From assembly GCA_003240755.1 (NCBI GenBank), contig QFNF01000015.1:1-60468 (forward strand): a stretch of DNA of 60,468 nucleotides, read 5' to 3'. A model generated the notes under the pieces. The model worked only from the letters and a program-made list of their open reading frames with translations. It searched no databases and was not told the origin of the DNA. Position numbers and translations under genes: made by a program. This DNA is from Sphingomonas hengshuiensis. GTDB lineage: Bacteria; Pseudomonadota; Alphaproteobacteria; Sphingomonadales; Sphingomonadaceae. Positions 44,360 to 53,300 of this stretch are shown here, piece by piece; the stretch's first letter is position 1; the number at the start of each line of letters is the position of its first letter.

Positions 44360-45481
44360 TTAGGCGCTGGCGACGCGAAGCGCCAGTCCCGTGCGCTGCG
44401 TCCGATACAGCGTCCCGCCGGTCAGCGGCGCCGCCACCCCGGTCGTTCCCGGAAAGGTGATCGGCAGCCCCTTCAGCGACCGGATCGCGAGATAGGCGAA
44501 GCCCTCCGCCTCCAGCGCGTCGCCGTCCCACCCGATCGCGTCGCTGGGTTCGGCGGCCAGCCCGGTCCGCTCGGCGATCATCGCCAGCATTACCGGATTA
44601 TGCCGCCCCCCGCCGCCGACCAGCAGCCGTCTGGGGCGCATCGGCAACCGGTCGATCGCCTCCGCCACGCACGCGGCGGTGAACGCGGTCAGCGTCGCCG
44701 CGCCGTCCGCCGCCGACAGCCCGCGCGCCGGCTGGATGGTGAAGTCGTGCCGGTCGAGCGACTTGGGATGCGGCAGGTCGAAGAACGGATGGTCGAGCAT
44801 CGCGCCCAGCACCGCGGAATCGACCTGCCCCGACCCGGCCAGCGCCCCGCCCGCGTCATAGCGCGCGCCGCTTTCCGCCTCGACCCAGCTATCGACCAGC
44901 CCGTTGGCCGGGCCGGTATCGAACGCGATCAGCTCGTCGCCCTCGCCGACATAGGTGATGTTGCCGACCCCGCCGAGGTTCAGTACCGCGACCGGCTTCT
45001 CCATCCCCGCCGCGCGTGCGGCATGATAGGCCGGCAGCAGCGGCGCGCCCTGTCCGCCCGCCTTCACATCGTCGATGCGCAGGTCGGCGACGACATCGAT
45101 CCCCGTGGCCGCCGCCAGCGCCGCGCCGTCGCCCAACTGCCACGTCCACCCCTTGTCCGGCCGATGCGCCACCGTCTGTCCGTGGAAGCCGACGACATCG
45201 ACCGCCCGCGCCTCGACCCCGGCCTTGTCCAGCAGCGTCGCGACCGCCGCGGCATGGGTCCGCGTCAGCAGTTCCTCGGCCCGGGCGATCAGCGGATGCT
45301 CCCCCGGATCGTCGAGCAGCAGCGCCAGTTCGGTCGCGGCCGCCAGGATCGCGCGATCCTCGTCGGTATAGGGCGTGCCGACGAACGCGATCGGCCGCAC
45401 GTCGCCCTCGCCATCGCTGTCGATCAGCGCGGCATCGATGCCGTCGAGCGAGGTTCCAGACATCAGGCCGATCGCAAGCAT
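44360..45481 (-). CDS. anmK: anhydro-N-acetylmuramic acid kinase
   Basis: Phosphorylates 1,6-anhydro-N-acetylmuramic acid with ring opening, recycling peptidoglycan fragments; cytosolic. The 373-residue protein opens with the signature IGLMSGTSLDGIDAALID (about 4-21) and contains VGFHGQTVAHRP, NLGGVGNITYVG (about 170-181), FDTGPANGLVD and the terminal LLVGGGGRHNPVML. Length is normal. It is the first gene of a four-gene minus-strand unit and is divergent from tyrS with 101 bp between, an arrangement seen in many proteobacteria. Confidence 0.95.
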   Translation of the reverse strand: MLAIGLMSGTSLDGIDAALIDSDGEGDVRPIAFVGTPYTDEDRAILAAATELALLLDDPGEHPLIARAEELLTRTHAAAVATLLDKAGVEARAVDVVGFHGQTVAHRPDKGWTWQLGDGAALAAATGIDVVADLRIDDVKAGGQGAPLLPAYHAARAAGMEKPVAVLNLGGVGNITYVGEGDELIAFDTGPANGLVDSWVEAESGARYDAGGALAGSGQVDSAVLGAMLDHPFFDLPHPKSLDRHDFTIQPARGLSAADGAATLTAFTAACVAEAIDRLPMRPRRLLVGGGGRHNPVMLAMIAERTGLAAEPSDAIGWDGDALEAEGFAYLAIRSLKGLPITFPGTTGVAAPLTGGTLYRTQRTGLALRVASA

Positions 45482-45582
45482 GGGGCAACTCCGGGCGCGT
45501 TAACCGCCCCTAGTATCGCGCACTGCCGCACGAAGTCGAGATACATGGACTTTCGTACGATCGGGGCGGTAAGGGAGCGCGC

Positions 45583-46806
45583 ATGGCCTACACCTCCGAC
45601 CTGCTCAACACCCTGTCCGACCGGGGCTATATCCACCAGCTCACCGATGCCGCCGGGCTCGACGCGCTGGCCGCCAGGCAGGTCGTACCGGGCTATATCG
45701 GGTTCGATCCCACCGCGCCCTCGCTGCATGTCGGCAGCCTGGTACAGATCATGCTGCTGCGCCGGATGCAGCAGACCGGGCACAAGCCGATCGTGCTGAT
45801 GGGCGGCGGCACCGGCAAGATCGGCGACCCCAGCTTCAAGGACGAGGCGCGCAAGCTGCTGGCCGAGGACGGCATCGCCAGCAACGTCGCGTCGATCAGG
45901 CGTATCTTCGAACGCTTCCTGACGTTCGGCGACGGGCCGTCGGACGCGATGATGGTCGACAATGCCGACTGGCTCGACGCCCTCGAATATATCCCGTTCC
46001 TGCGCGAGGTCGGGCAGCATTTCAGCGTCAACCGCATGCTGTCGTTCGATTCGGTCAGGCTGCGGCTCGACCGCGAACAGTCGCTGTCGTTCCTCGAATT
46101 CAACTACATGATCCTGCAGGCGTACGATTTCCGCGAATTGTCGCAGCGCCATGGATGCCGCCTGCAGATGGGCGGCAGCGACCAATGGGGCAATATCGTC
46201 AACGGCATCGAACTGGCCCGCCGCATGGACGGGACCGAAGTCTTCGGCGTCACCACCCCGCTCATCACCACGGCGGACGGCGGCAAGATGGGCAAGACCA
46301 TGTCGGGCGCGGTGTGGTTGCACGAGGACCAGTTGCCGCATTTTGATTACTGGCAATTCTGGCGCAACACCGACGACCGCGACGTCGGCCGCTTCCTGCG
46401 CCTGTTCACCGACCTGCCCCTTGACGAGATCGCCCGGCTCGAGGCGCTGCAGGGTGCGGAGATCAACGAGGCGAAGAAGATCCTTGCCAACGAAGCGACC
46501 GCGATGTGCCGCGGTGCGGAGGCTGCCGCCGGTGCGTCCGAAACGGCGCGGCGCACCTTCGAGGAAGGATCGGCCGGCGACACGCTGCCGACCTTCGCCG
46601 TCGACGGCGCGATCAACGTCGTCGATGCGCTGGTGGCGCTCGGCCTCGCTGCTTCCAAGGGCGAGGCCCGCCGGCTCATCAAGGGCGGCGGCGCGCGCGT
46701 CGATGGCGAGAAGGTCGTCGACGAGGCACAGGTGATCGCGGTCGACGCGCCGGTGCGCGTGTCCTCGGGCAAGAAGCATCACGGCCTGCTGACGCCGGCT
46801 TCCTGA
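45583..46806 (+). CDS. tyrS: tyrosyl-tRNA synthetase
   Basis: Charges tRNA-Tyr; 407-residue class I enzyme with the HIGH-type motif [18 protein letters not shown] (about 43-60), tyrosine-binding [10 protein letters not shown] near residue 195, and the KMSKS-type motif GKMGKTMSG near 235. A C-terminal S4 RNA-binding domain ([27 protein letters not shown]) is present, as in the TyrRS-alpha type. The start is the first ATG, with GGGAG 6-10 bases upstream. No T-box or attenuator is seen in the 101-bp leader. Confidence 0.96.
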   Translation: MAYTSDLLNTLSDRGYIHQLTDAAGLDALAARQVVPGYIGFDPTAPSLHVGSLVQIMLLRRMQQTGHKPIVLMGGGTGKIGDPSFKDEARKLLAEDGIASNVASIRRIFERFLTFGDGPSDAMMVDNADWLDALEYIPFLREVGQHFSVNRMLSFDSVRLRLDREQSLSFLEFNYMILQAYDFRELSQRHGCRLQMGGSDQWGNIVNGIELARRMDGTEVFGVTTPLITTADGGKMGKTMSGAVWLHEDQLPHFDYWQFWRNTDDRDVGRFLRLFTDLPLDEIARLEALQGAEINEAKKILANEATAMCRGAEAAAGASETARRTFEEGSAGDTLPTFAVDGAINVVDALVALGLAASKGEARRLIKGGGARVDGEKVVDEAQVIAVDAPVRVSSGKKHHGLLTPAS

Positions 46807-46819
46807 GTCTGGGTGAAAT

Positions 46820-46934
46820 CCGTTCGTGCTGAGTAGGGGCTGAGCGAAGTCGAAGACCCGTATCGAAGCACTTGCCACGAACGGTCCTTCGATACGCCCC
46901 TTCGACAAGCTCAGTGGCTACTCAGGACGAACGG
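46820..46934. repeat. long imperfect inverted repeat, sphingomonad intergenic type
   Basis: The left arm (46820-46870) begins CCGTTCGTGCTGAGTAGGGG. The right arm (46885-46934) ends GGCTACTCAGGACGAACGG, and its reverse complement matches the left arm over about 50 bases with a few differences; only 14 bases separate them. The arms contain the variants GAGCGAAGTCGAAG and its counterpart CTTCGACAAGCTC that recur in sphingomonad intergenic regions. It lies 14 bp after the tyrS stop and could fold into a very long hairpin that ends tyrS transcription. Confidence 0.85.
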
Positions 46935-46975
46935 GTAAGTCTTCAGTCATCACGCTCTAGCCCACCCAACCGCTC

Positions 46976-47071
46976 GGTTCGAGCAGCTTCGAGCTTGTCG
47001 AGAAGCGTCCGTCGAGAACTCCCTGTTCGGGGCATCCCCTGCTCGACTACGGTTCCCGACAGGCTCGAACC
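46976..47071. repeat. second, related inverted repeat
   Basis: GGTTCGAG at 46976-46983 pairs with CTCGAACC at 47064-47071. The inner part, with TTCGAGCTTGTCGAGAA facing TTCCCGACAGGCTCGAA, is a degenerate version of the same repeat family as the preceding element. No gene is supported between 46807 and 47111; the two repeats fill the gap. Confidence 0.7.
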
Positions 47072-47111
47072 TGCGCTCGAAGCAAATGGATGGGATGGGG
47101 TTGCGGAGGGC

Positions 47112-47552
47112 TCACCCCCGCCGCACCAGCACCGCCCCCACCAATACCAGCGCGACGCCCGCCAGCCGCATCCCGCTGATCGGCGCCTTCGGCAACCCGA
47201 TCAGCCCGAACCGGTCGATCACCAGCGCCGCGACCAGTTGCGTCGCGATCATGATCGTCAGCATCGACGCGAGGCCCAGCCGCGGCGCGGCAAACGCCGC
47301 CGCCGTGACGAAGAACGCGCCATAGGCGCCGCCCACGAACATCCACGGCCGCGCCTCGCGCAACTGCGTGAGCGGGGTCCGGTCGGCAATCAGCCACACC
47401 CCCGTCAGGATCACCGTCCCCACCGCGAACGACACCAGCGCCGCCAGCATCACCGAACCGATACTCCGGCCAAGCGCCGCATTGGTCGGCGGCTGCACGG
47501 CAAGGCCGATGCCACCGAGCAGGGCGACGATGAGCGGGGCAAGGGCGTTCAT
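47112..47552 (-). CDS. DMT superfamily YdcZ-type (DUF606) membrane protein
   Basis: A 146-residue inner-membrane protein with five hydrophobic segments, matching half-size DMT transporters of the YdcZ/DUF606 family (opening LIVALLGGIGLAVQPPTNAALGR at about 6-28, closing ISGMRLAGVALVLVGAVLVRRG). These usually work as dimers or as adjacent pairs; only one copy is present here. Substrate unknown. The start at 47552 begins the first helix; 12 codons upstream in frame are not helix-like. It lies between two clusters of inverted repeats. Confidence 0.82.
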   Translation of the reverse strand: MNALAPLIVALLGGIGLAVQPPTNAALGRSIGSVMLAALVSFAVGTVILTGVWLIADRTPLTQLREARPWMFVGGAYGAFFVTAAAFAAPRLGLASMLTIMIATQLVAALVIDRFGLIGLPKAPISGMRLAGVALVLVGAVLVRRG

Positions 47553-47597
47553 GCATGCTGCGCTATCCGGTGTACGGTGCCCACGCAACCAACCCCC

Positions 47598-47696
47598 TCG
47601 TCATTCCGGCGAAAGCCGGAATCCATTGTGTCGGGTGTTCTCGATTTTCCGCGACGTCACCAAGTTCGTGGATTCCGGCCTGCGCCGGAATGACGA
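47598..47696. repeat. inverted repeat of the GTCATTCCGGC type
   Basis: A 28-bp left arm (47598-47625, starting TCGTCATTCCGGCGAAAGCC) and a right arm (47669-47696) that matches it as reverse complement at 26 of 28 positions, spaced by 43 bases. Each arm is itself a short hairpin (TTCCGGC/GCCGGAA). It lies between recG and the YdcZ-type gene. Confidence 0.88.
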
Positions 47697-47730
47697 AGTG
47701 TATGTGGATGCCCCCCGCCCCTCCCCAACA

Positions 47731-47828
47731 TCGTCATTCCCGCGAAGGCGGGAACCCATACACGCCAACCGTCCGGCTCCCTCCGCAACGTCAGCGCATA
47801 GGGACTCGCGCCTTCGCGGGAGTGACGA
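47731..47828. repeat. second inverted repeat of the GTCATTCCCGC type
   Basis: The left arm TCGTCATTCCCGCGAAGGCG (from 47731, running to 47760) is matched as imperfect reverse complement by 47799-47828 (ending CTTCGCGGGAGTGACGA). It is clearly the same family as the element at 47598, in the form common in Gram-negative genomes. The right arm ends 5 bp from the recG stop (47834), so it may serve as the recG terminator. Confidence 0.88.
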
Positions 47829-47833
47829 AAGAC

Positions 47834-49894
47834 TCACCCCGACCGCAACCGCCCGACCCCGGCATCGCGCTCGAACAGGTACAGCGCCACCCGCGCCGCC
47901 TGCCCCCTTGGGCCTTCCAGCCCGCCATCCCGATCGACCAGCAACCGCGCATCGGCATTGGCGACCGGCAGCAGTTCGCCCAGCATCTCCGGCGTCGCCA
48001 GCCGGAACACCGCCTCCCCCGACTGCCGCGTGCCCAGCAATTCGCCCCCGCCGCGCAGCCGCAGATCCTCCTCGGCGATGCGGAACCCGTCGTTGCTCTC
48101 GCGCATCAGCGCAAGGCGCGCCCGCGACGTCTCCGACAGGCTGTTGCCGCGCAGCAGCAGGCACACCGACTTGCCGCCACCCCGGCCCACCCGCCCGCGC
48201 AACTGGTGCAACTGCGCCAGCCCGAACCGGTCCGCCGCCTCGATCACGATCAGCGTCGCGTTGGGTACGTCGACGCCGACCTCGATCACCGTCGTCGCCA
48301 CCAGCACGCCCGCGCGGCCGGCGGAGAATTCGGCCATCACCGCGTCCTTCTCCAGCGGCTTCATCCGGCCATGGACCAGCGCCACCTTGTCGCCGAACCG
48401 CTGCCGCAGCGTTTCCGCCCGCGCCTCGGCGGCGGCAAGGTCCGACTTCTCGCTCTCCTCGACCAGCGGGCAGACCCAATAGGCCTGCTTCCCCGCCGAC
48501 AGGTGCCGGGCAAGGCCATCGATCACTTCGCCGATCCGGTCCTCGGACACCACCCGCGTCTCGATCGGCTCACGCCCCGGCGGCATCTCGTCCAGCCGGC
48601 TGACGTCCATCTCGCCATATTGCGCCAGCGTCAGCGTGCGCGGGATCGGCGTCGCGGTCATCACCAGCAGGTGCGGGGGCCGTGCCGCCTTCGCCTGCAA
48701 CATCATCCGCTGCGCGACGCCGAAGCGATGCTGTTCGTCGACCACCACCAGTCCCAGGTCGCGATAGCCGACCGCCTCCTGAAAGATCGCATGCGTGCCG
48801 ACGAGGATGTCGATCGACCCGTCGGCCAGCCCCATCAGCACCCCCTCGCGCACCCGCCCCTTGTCGCGGCCGGTCAGCGCGGCGACGGTGACGCCGGTCC
48901 CCGCCAGTTGCCGCTGCAACGTGGCGACATGCTGCCGCGCGAGGATTTCGGTCGGCGCCAGCAACGCCCCCTGCGCGCCCCCCTCGACCGCGATCAGCAG
49001 CGCCATCAGCGCGACCAGCGTCTTGCCCGACCCGACATCGCCCTGCAGCAGCCGCAGCATCGGCTGGGTCTGCGCCATGTCCCCCTCGATCTCGCCGATC
49101 GTCCGCGTCTGCGCCCCCGTCGGCCGGTACGGCAGGTCCAGCTTCGCGCGCAGCCGCCCGTCGCCGCTCAGCGCCCGCCCCTTACGCGCCCGCGCTTCGC
49201 CGCGCACCAGCAACAGCGCGAGCTGGTTGGCGAAGATTTCGTCATAGGCCAGCCGCGCCCGCGCCTGCGCATCCGCCGGATCGGCATGGATACGCGCCAG
49301 CGCCTCCTTCCACGCCGGCCACTGGCGGGTGGCCAGCACGCTCGGCTCGATCCATTCGGGCAGTGCTGGCGCGCGCTCGATCGCCTGCGCCGCCAACTGC
49401 CCGACCCGGCGCGAGGTCAGCCCTTCGGACAGCGGATAGATCGCCTCCCGCTCTGGCAGCGAATCCGCTTCGTCGACGGGCAGCACATGGTCGGGATGGA
49501 CCATCTGCAGTTCCTGGCCGTATGTCTCCAGCCTGCCCGATACCAGCCGCGTCTCGCCCAGCGGGAACAGCTTCTTCGCCCAGCCCGACGACCCGCCGAA
49601 ATAGACGAGGCTGACGACGTTGCCCTGCGCATCCTGCGCCCGCACCCGCGTCGGCCCGCGCCCGGCGCTGACCCGGTAATCGGTCGCGGTCAGCGGGATG
49701 GCGATCACCCGCCCCGCATCCTGTTCCATCAGCTCGGTCCGCTTCGACCGGTCGACCCATCCGGTCGGCAGATGGAACGCGACGTCGACCACCCGCGACA
49801 GTTTCAGCCGCTCCAGCGGCCTGGCCAGCGCCGGCCCCACGCCTTTCAGCGCGGTCACTTCGGCAAACAGCGGGTTGAGCAGATCGGGACGCAT
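47834..49894 (-). CDS. recG: ATP-dependent DNA helicase RecG
   Basis: Branch-migrates and reverses stalled replication forks. The 686-residue protein has the N-terminal wedge domain (LTALKGVGP-like ALKGVGPALARPLERL at about 15-30; OB fold to about 200), the helicase motifs GDVGSGKTLVAL (motif I), the DEQHRFG box (motif II), TATPIPRTL (motif III) and the DRFGLAQLHQLRGRVGRGG segment (motif VI), and the C-terminal TRD region. Length is normal. It is divergent from sdhE with a 70-bp gap, as in other alphaproteobacteria. Confidence 0.96.
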   Translation of the reverse strand: MRPDLLNPLFAEVTALKGVGPALARPLERLKLSRVVDVAFHLPTGWVDRSKRTELMEQDAGRVIAIPLTATDYRVSAGRGPTRVRAQDAQGNVVSLVYFGGSSGWAKKLFPLGETRLVSGRLETYGQELQMVHPDHVLPVDEADSLPEREAIYPLSEGLTSRRVGQLAAQAIERAPALPEWIEPSVLATRQWPAWKEALARIHADPADAQARARLAYDEIFANQLALLLVRGEARARKGRALSGDGRLRAKLDLPYRPTGAQTRTIGEIEGDMAQTQPMLRLLQGDVGSGKTLVALMALLIAVEGGAQGALLAPTEILARQHVATLQRQLAGTGVTVAALTGRDKGRVREGVLMGLADGSIDILVGTHAIFQEAVGYRDLGLVVVDEQHRFGVAQRMMLQAKAARPPHLLVMTATPIPRTLTLAQYGEMDVSRLDEMPPGREPIETRVVSEDRIGEVIDGLARHLSAGKQAYWVCPLVEESEKSDLAAAEARAETLRQRFGDKVALVHGRMKPLEKDAVMAEFSAGRAGVLVATTVIEVGVDVPNATLIVIEAADRFGLAQLHQLRGRVGRGGGKSVCLLLRGNSLSETSRARLALMRESNDGFRIAEEDLRLRGGGELLGTRQSGEAVFRLATPEMLGELLPVANADARLLVDRDGGLEGPRGQAARVALYLFERDAGVGRLRSG

Positions 49895-49964
49895 GACTAT
49901 CTGGTCCTATATCCGAACCGGCGGCCGCTGCCAGCGTCCGTCGGTCCATCGCCATTGGAGTCCC

Positions 49965-50231
49965 ATGGACCGCGAAACCCGCCTCAAGCGCCTGAAATTC
50001 CGAAGCTGGCATCGCGGCACCCGCGAAGCCGACCTGATGATCGGCGGCTATTTCGACGCGCATTCCGCATCGTGGAGCGACGCCGACATGGACTGGTTCG
50101 AAACCTTCCTCGAGGAACAGGACGTCGACATCATGGCATGGGCGATGGGCGTGCAGCCCGCCCCGCCCCGGTTCGACCACCCCGTGCTGCACGCCATGCG
50201 GAAAATGGATTTCGTGCCGGTTTCGCGGTGA
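49965..50231 (+). CDS. sdhE: succinate dehydrogenase assembly factor (FAD insertion)
   Basis: An 88-residue SdhE/Sdh5 family protein that promotes covalent FAD attachment to SdhA. It carries the signature RSWHRGTREADLMIGGYFD (about residues 10-28), with the RGxxE motif that contacts SdhA, followed by the acidic DWFETFLEEQDVDIMAWAMG helix. The start is the ATG giving the canonical short N-terminus. Located between recG (divergent) and mfd (same strand), the standard alphaproteobacterial position; sdh genes themselves are not in the window. Confidence 0.92.
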   Translation: MDRETRLKRLKFRSWHRGTREADLMIGGYFDAHSASWSDADMDWFETFLEEQDVDIMAWAMGVQPAPPRFDHPVLHAMRKMDFVPVSR

Positions 50232-50241
50232 TCTGAAATCT

Positions 50242-50336
50242 CCCTCTCTCCTTCGGGGAGAGCGTTGGGGAGAGGGGCAGCCACGAACGGCACCTATCAC
50301 CCCCTCTCCCAACCCTCTCCCCCAAGGGGGAGAGGG
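50242..50336. repeat. CCCTCTCC-type inverted repeat upstream of mfd
   Basis: The left arm 50242-50277 (starting CCCTCTCTCCTTCGGGGAGA) is matched as imperfect reverse complement by 50300-50336 (CCCTCTCCCAACCCTCTCCC at its start, AAGGGGGAGAGGG at its end). Each arm also folds on itself (CTCTCCTTCGGGGAGAG; CTCTCCCCCAAGGGGGAGAG). It fills most of the sdhE-mfd gap, and its right edge is 14 bp before the mfd ATG, so it would be part of the mfd leader if transcription starts upstream. Confidence 0.85.
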
Positions 50337-50350
50337 CTATTAGGTACACA

Positions 50351-53300
50351 ATGCCCGACCTCTCCAAGATCCTGTCCGCCCCCCGCTCCCTCACCCTCGC
50401 GGGGGTGCCGGCCGGCTTCCTCCCCGTCCTCCTCGCCGACCTCGCCCGCGGCGCAAAGGGCGACCTGATCTACATCGCCCCCGACGAAGCGGCGATGCGC
50501 GCCATCGCGACCACCGCGCCGTTCTTCGCCCCCGACCTGTCGGTGCTGCAATTCCCCGCCTGGGACTGCCTCCCCTACGACCGCGCCAGCCCGACGCTGC
50601 GGTCGATGGCCGAACGCCTGTCCGCGCTCCACGCGCTCCAGTCGAAGGCAAAGGGGCCGCGCCTGATCGTTACCACCGTCAACGCCGCGACCCAGCGCAC
50701 GCTGACCCCGTTCCGCATCCGCCAGTTGGTCGCCCGCCTCGCGCCGGGCGAGCGCATCTCGCTGCCCCGCCTGTCCGCCCTCCTGCAAGCGAACGGATAC
50801 AACCGCGTCGACACCGTCCATGACGCGGGCGAGTTCGCGGTGCGCGGCGGCCTCGTCGACCTGTGGCCCTCGGGGTCCGACGCCGGCCTGCGGCTCGACT
50901 TCTTCGGCGACGAGATCGAGACGGTCCGCACGTTCAGCCCGGAGGACCAGCGCACCACCGGCCGGGTCGACGGTTTCACCCTGCTCCCCGCCTCCGAAGC
51001 GCTGCTGGACGAGGAATCGATCAAGCGCTTCCGCACCCGCTACCGCGAGAAATTCGGCGCGACCGCGACCGGCGACCCGATCTATCAGGCGATCAGCGAC
51101 GGTCGCCGCCTGTCGGGCATGGAACACTGGCTGCCGTTCTTCGAGGACCGGCTGGAGACGTTCTTCGATCATCTCTCCCCCGACGCGGTGATCGTGCGCG
51201 ACGCCGGGGTCCCCGCCGCCGCCGAACAGCGTTTCGAATCGATCGCCGACTATCATACCAACCGCGTCCGCGCGCAGACCGCCGATCCGGGCAGCTACCG
51301 CCCGCTGCTGCCGAACGCGCTCTATCTGTCGGCCGACGAATGGGCGAACCGCCTGTCGGATACCGCCGCTCATCAGGTCACGTCGTTCCACGCCCCCGAC
51401 AGCGCCACCTCGATCGATTTCGAGGTCGATGGCCCGCGCGACTTCACCCCCGAACGCACGCAACAGGCCAATATCTACGAAGCCGTCGTCGATCATATCG
51501 CGGCCTTGCGCAAACAGGGCCGCAAGCCGGTCCTCGCCAGCTATTCGGAGGGAGCGCGCGAATGGCTGATGGGGCTGCTCGCCGATCACGACCTGACCGG
51601 CGTGTCGACCGTCGAGACTTGGCAACAGGCGCTGGGCGGCGCGAAATCGACCGTCTCCTTCGTCGTCCTGCCGCTCGACCATGGCTTCACCAGCGCCGAC
51701 GTCGCCGTCCTGACCGAACAGGACATGCTCGGCGACCGCCTCGTCCGCCGCGCCAGACGCCGCAAGAATACCGACGCCTTCCTGCAGGAACTCGCCACCC
51801 TCTCGCCCGGCGATCTGGTCGTCCATGCCGACCACGGCATCGGCCGCTATGTCGGGCTGACGCAGGTGCCTGTGGCGAAGGCCCCGCACGACTGCGTCGC
51901 GCTCGAATATGCCGGCGGCGACAAGCTCTATGTCCCGGTCGAGAATCTCGAGGTGCTGAGCCGCTACGGCGCGGGCGAGGAAGGCGCGTCGCTCGACCGC
52001 CTGGGCGGCGAGGCGTGGCAGCGCCGCAAGGCGCGGATGAAGGAGCGCATCCGCGAGATCGCGGGCGAACTGATCGCCACCGCCGCCAAACGCGCCATGC
52101 GCCCCGCCGACGTCGCCGAACCCGATGCCGGCGGCTATCCCGCCTTTGTCGACCGCTTTCCCTATCAGGAAACCGACGATCAGGAACGCGCCATCGCCGA
52201 CGTGCTGGACGATCTGGGCGCGGGCAAGCCGATGGACCGGCTCGTCGTCGGCGATGTCGGCTTCGGCAAGACGGAGGTCGCGCTGCGCGCCGCCTTCGTC
52301 GCCGCCATGGCGGGGATGCAGGTCGCGATCGTCTGTCCGACCACCCTCCTCGCCCGCCAGCATTACAACAACTTCAAGGCCCGCTTCGAAGGCTTCCCGA
52401 TCGAGGTCGGCCGCCTCTCCCGCCTCGTCACCGCGACCGAGGCGAAGAAGGTGCGCGACGGCCTTGCCGACGGCACCATCGACGTGGTGGTCGGCACCCA
52501 TGCCGTGCTGTCGAAGCAGGTCGATTTCAAACGGCTCGGGCTGGTGATCGTCGATGAGGAACAGCGCTTCGGCGTGACCCACAAGGAACGGCTGAAGGCG
52601 ATGAAGGCCGACGTCCACGTCCTGACGCTGACCGCCACCCCGATCCCGCGCACGCTGCAAATGGCGATGAGCGGCCTGCGCGAACTGTCGGTGATCCAGA
52701 CCCCGCCGGTCGATCGCCTCGCGGTCAGAACCTATATCATGCCATGGGACCCGGTGGTGCTGCGCGAGGCGCTGCTGCGCGAACATTATCGCGGCGGCCA
52801 GGCCTATTTCGTCACGCCGCGTATCGCCGACCTGCCCGACATCGAAAAATTCCTGTCGGAGGACGTTCCCGAAATCCGCTACGTCGTCGCCCATGGGCAG
52901 ATGGCGCCGACCGAGGTCGAGGAGCGCATGTCCGCCTTTTACGACAAGCGCTACGACCTGCTGGTATCGACCACCATCGTCGAATCCGGCCTCGACATAC
53001 CGTCCGCCAACACGCTCATCATCAACCGCGCCGACAAGTTCGGTCTGGCGCAGCTCTACCAGCTCCGCGGCCGCGTCGGCCGGTCGAAGACCCGCGCCTA
53101 TGCCTATATGACCACGCCGCCCGAACGGCTGGTCAGCGAGGCGGCGGAAAAGCGGCTGAAGGTCCTCTCCGACCTCGAATCGCTGGGCGCCGGGTTCCAG
53201 CTCGCCAGCCACGACCTCGACATTCGCGGTGCCGGCAACATGCTCGGCGACGAACAATCGGGCCATATCAAGGAAGTCGGCTTCGAACTCTACCAGTCGA

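Noticed and set aside
46807..47111. tRNA gene after tyrS
   Set aside because: GGTTCGAG and CTCGAACC resemble T-arm sequence, but no cloverleaf, acceptor stem or CCA end can be drawn; they belong to an inverted repeat.
46820..47828. CRISPR array
   Set aside because: The repeats are inverted pairs of different families with unequal spacing, not uniform direct repeats with spacers.
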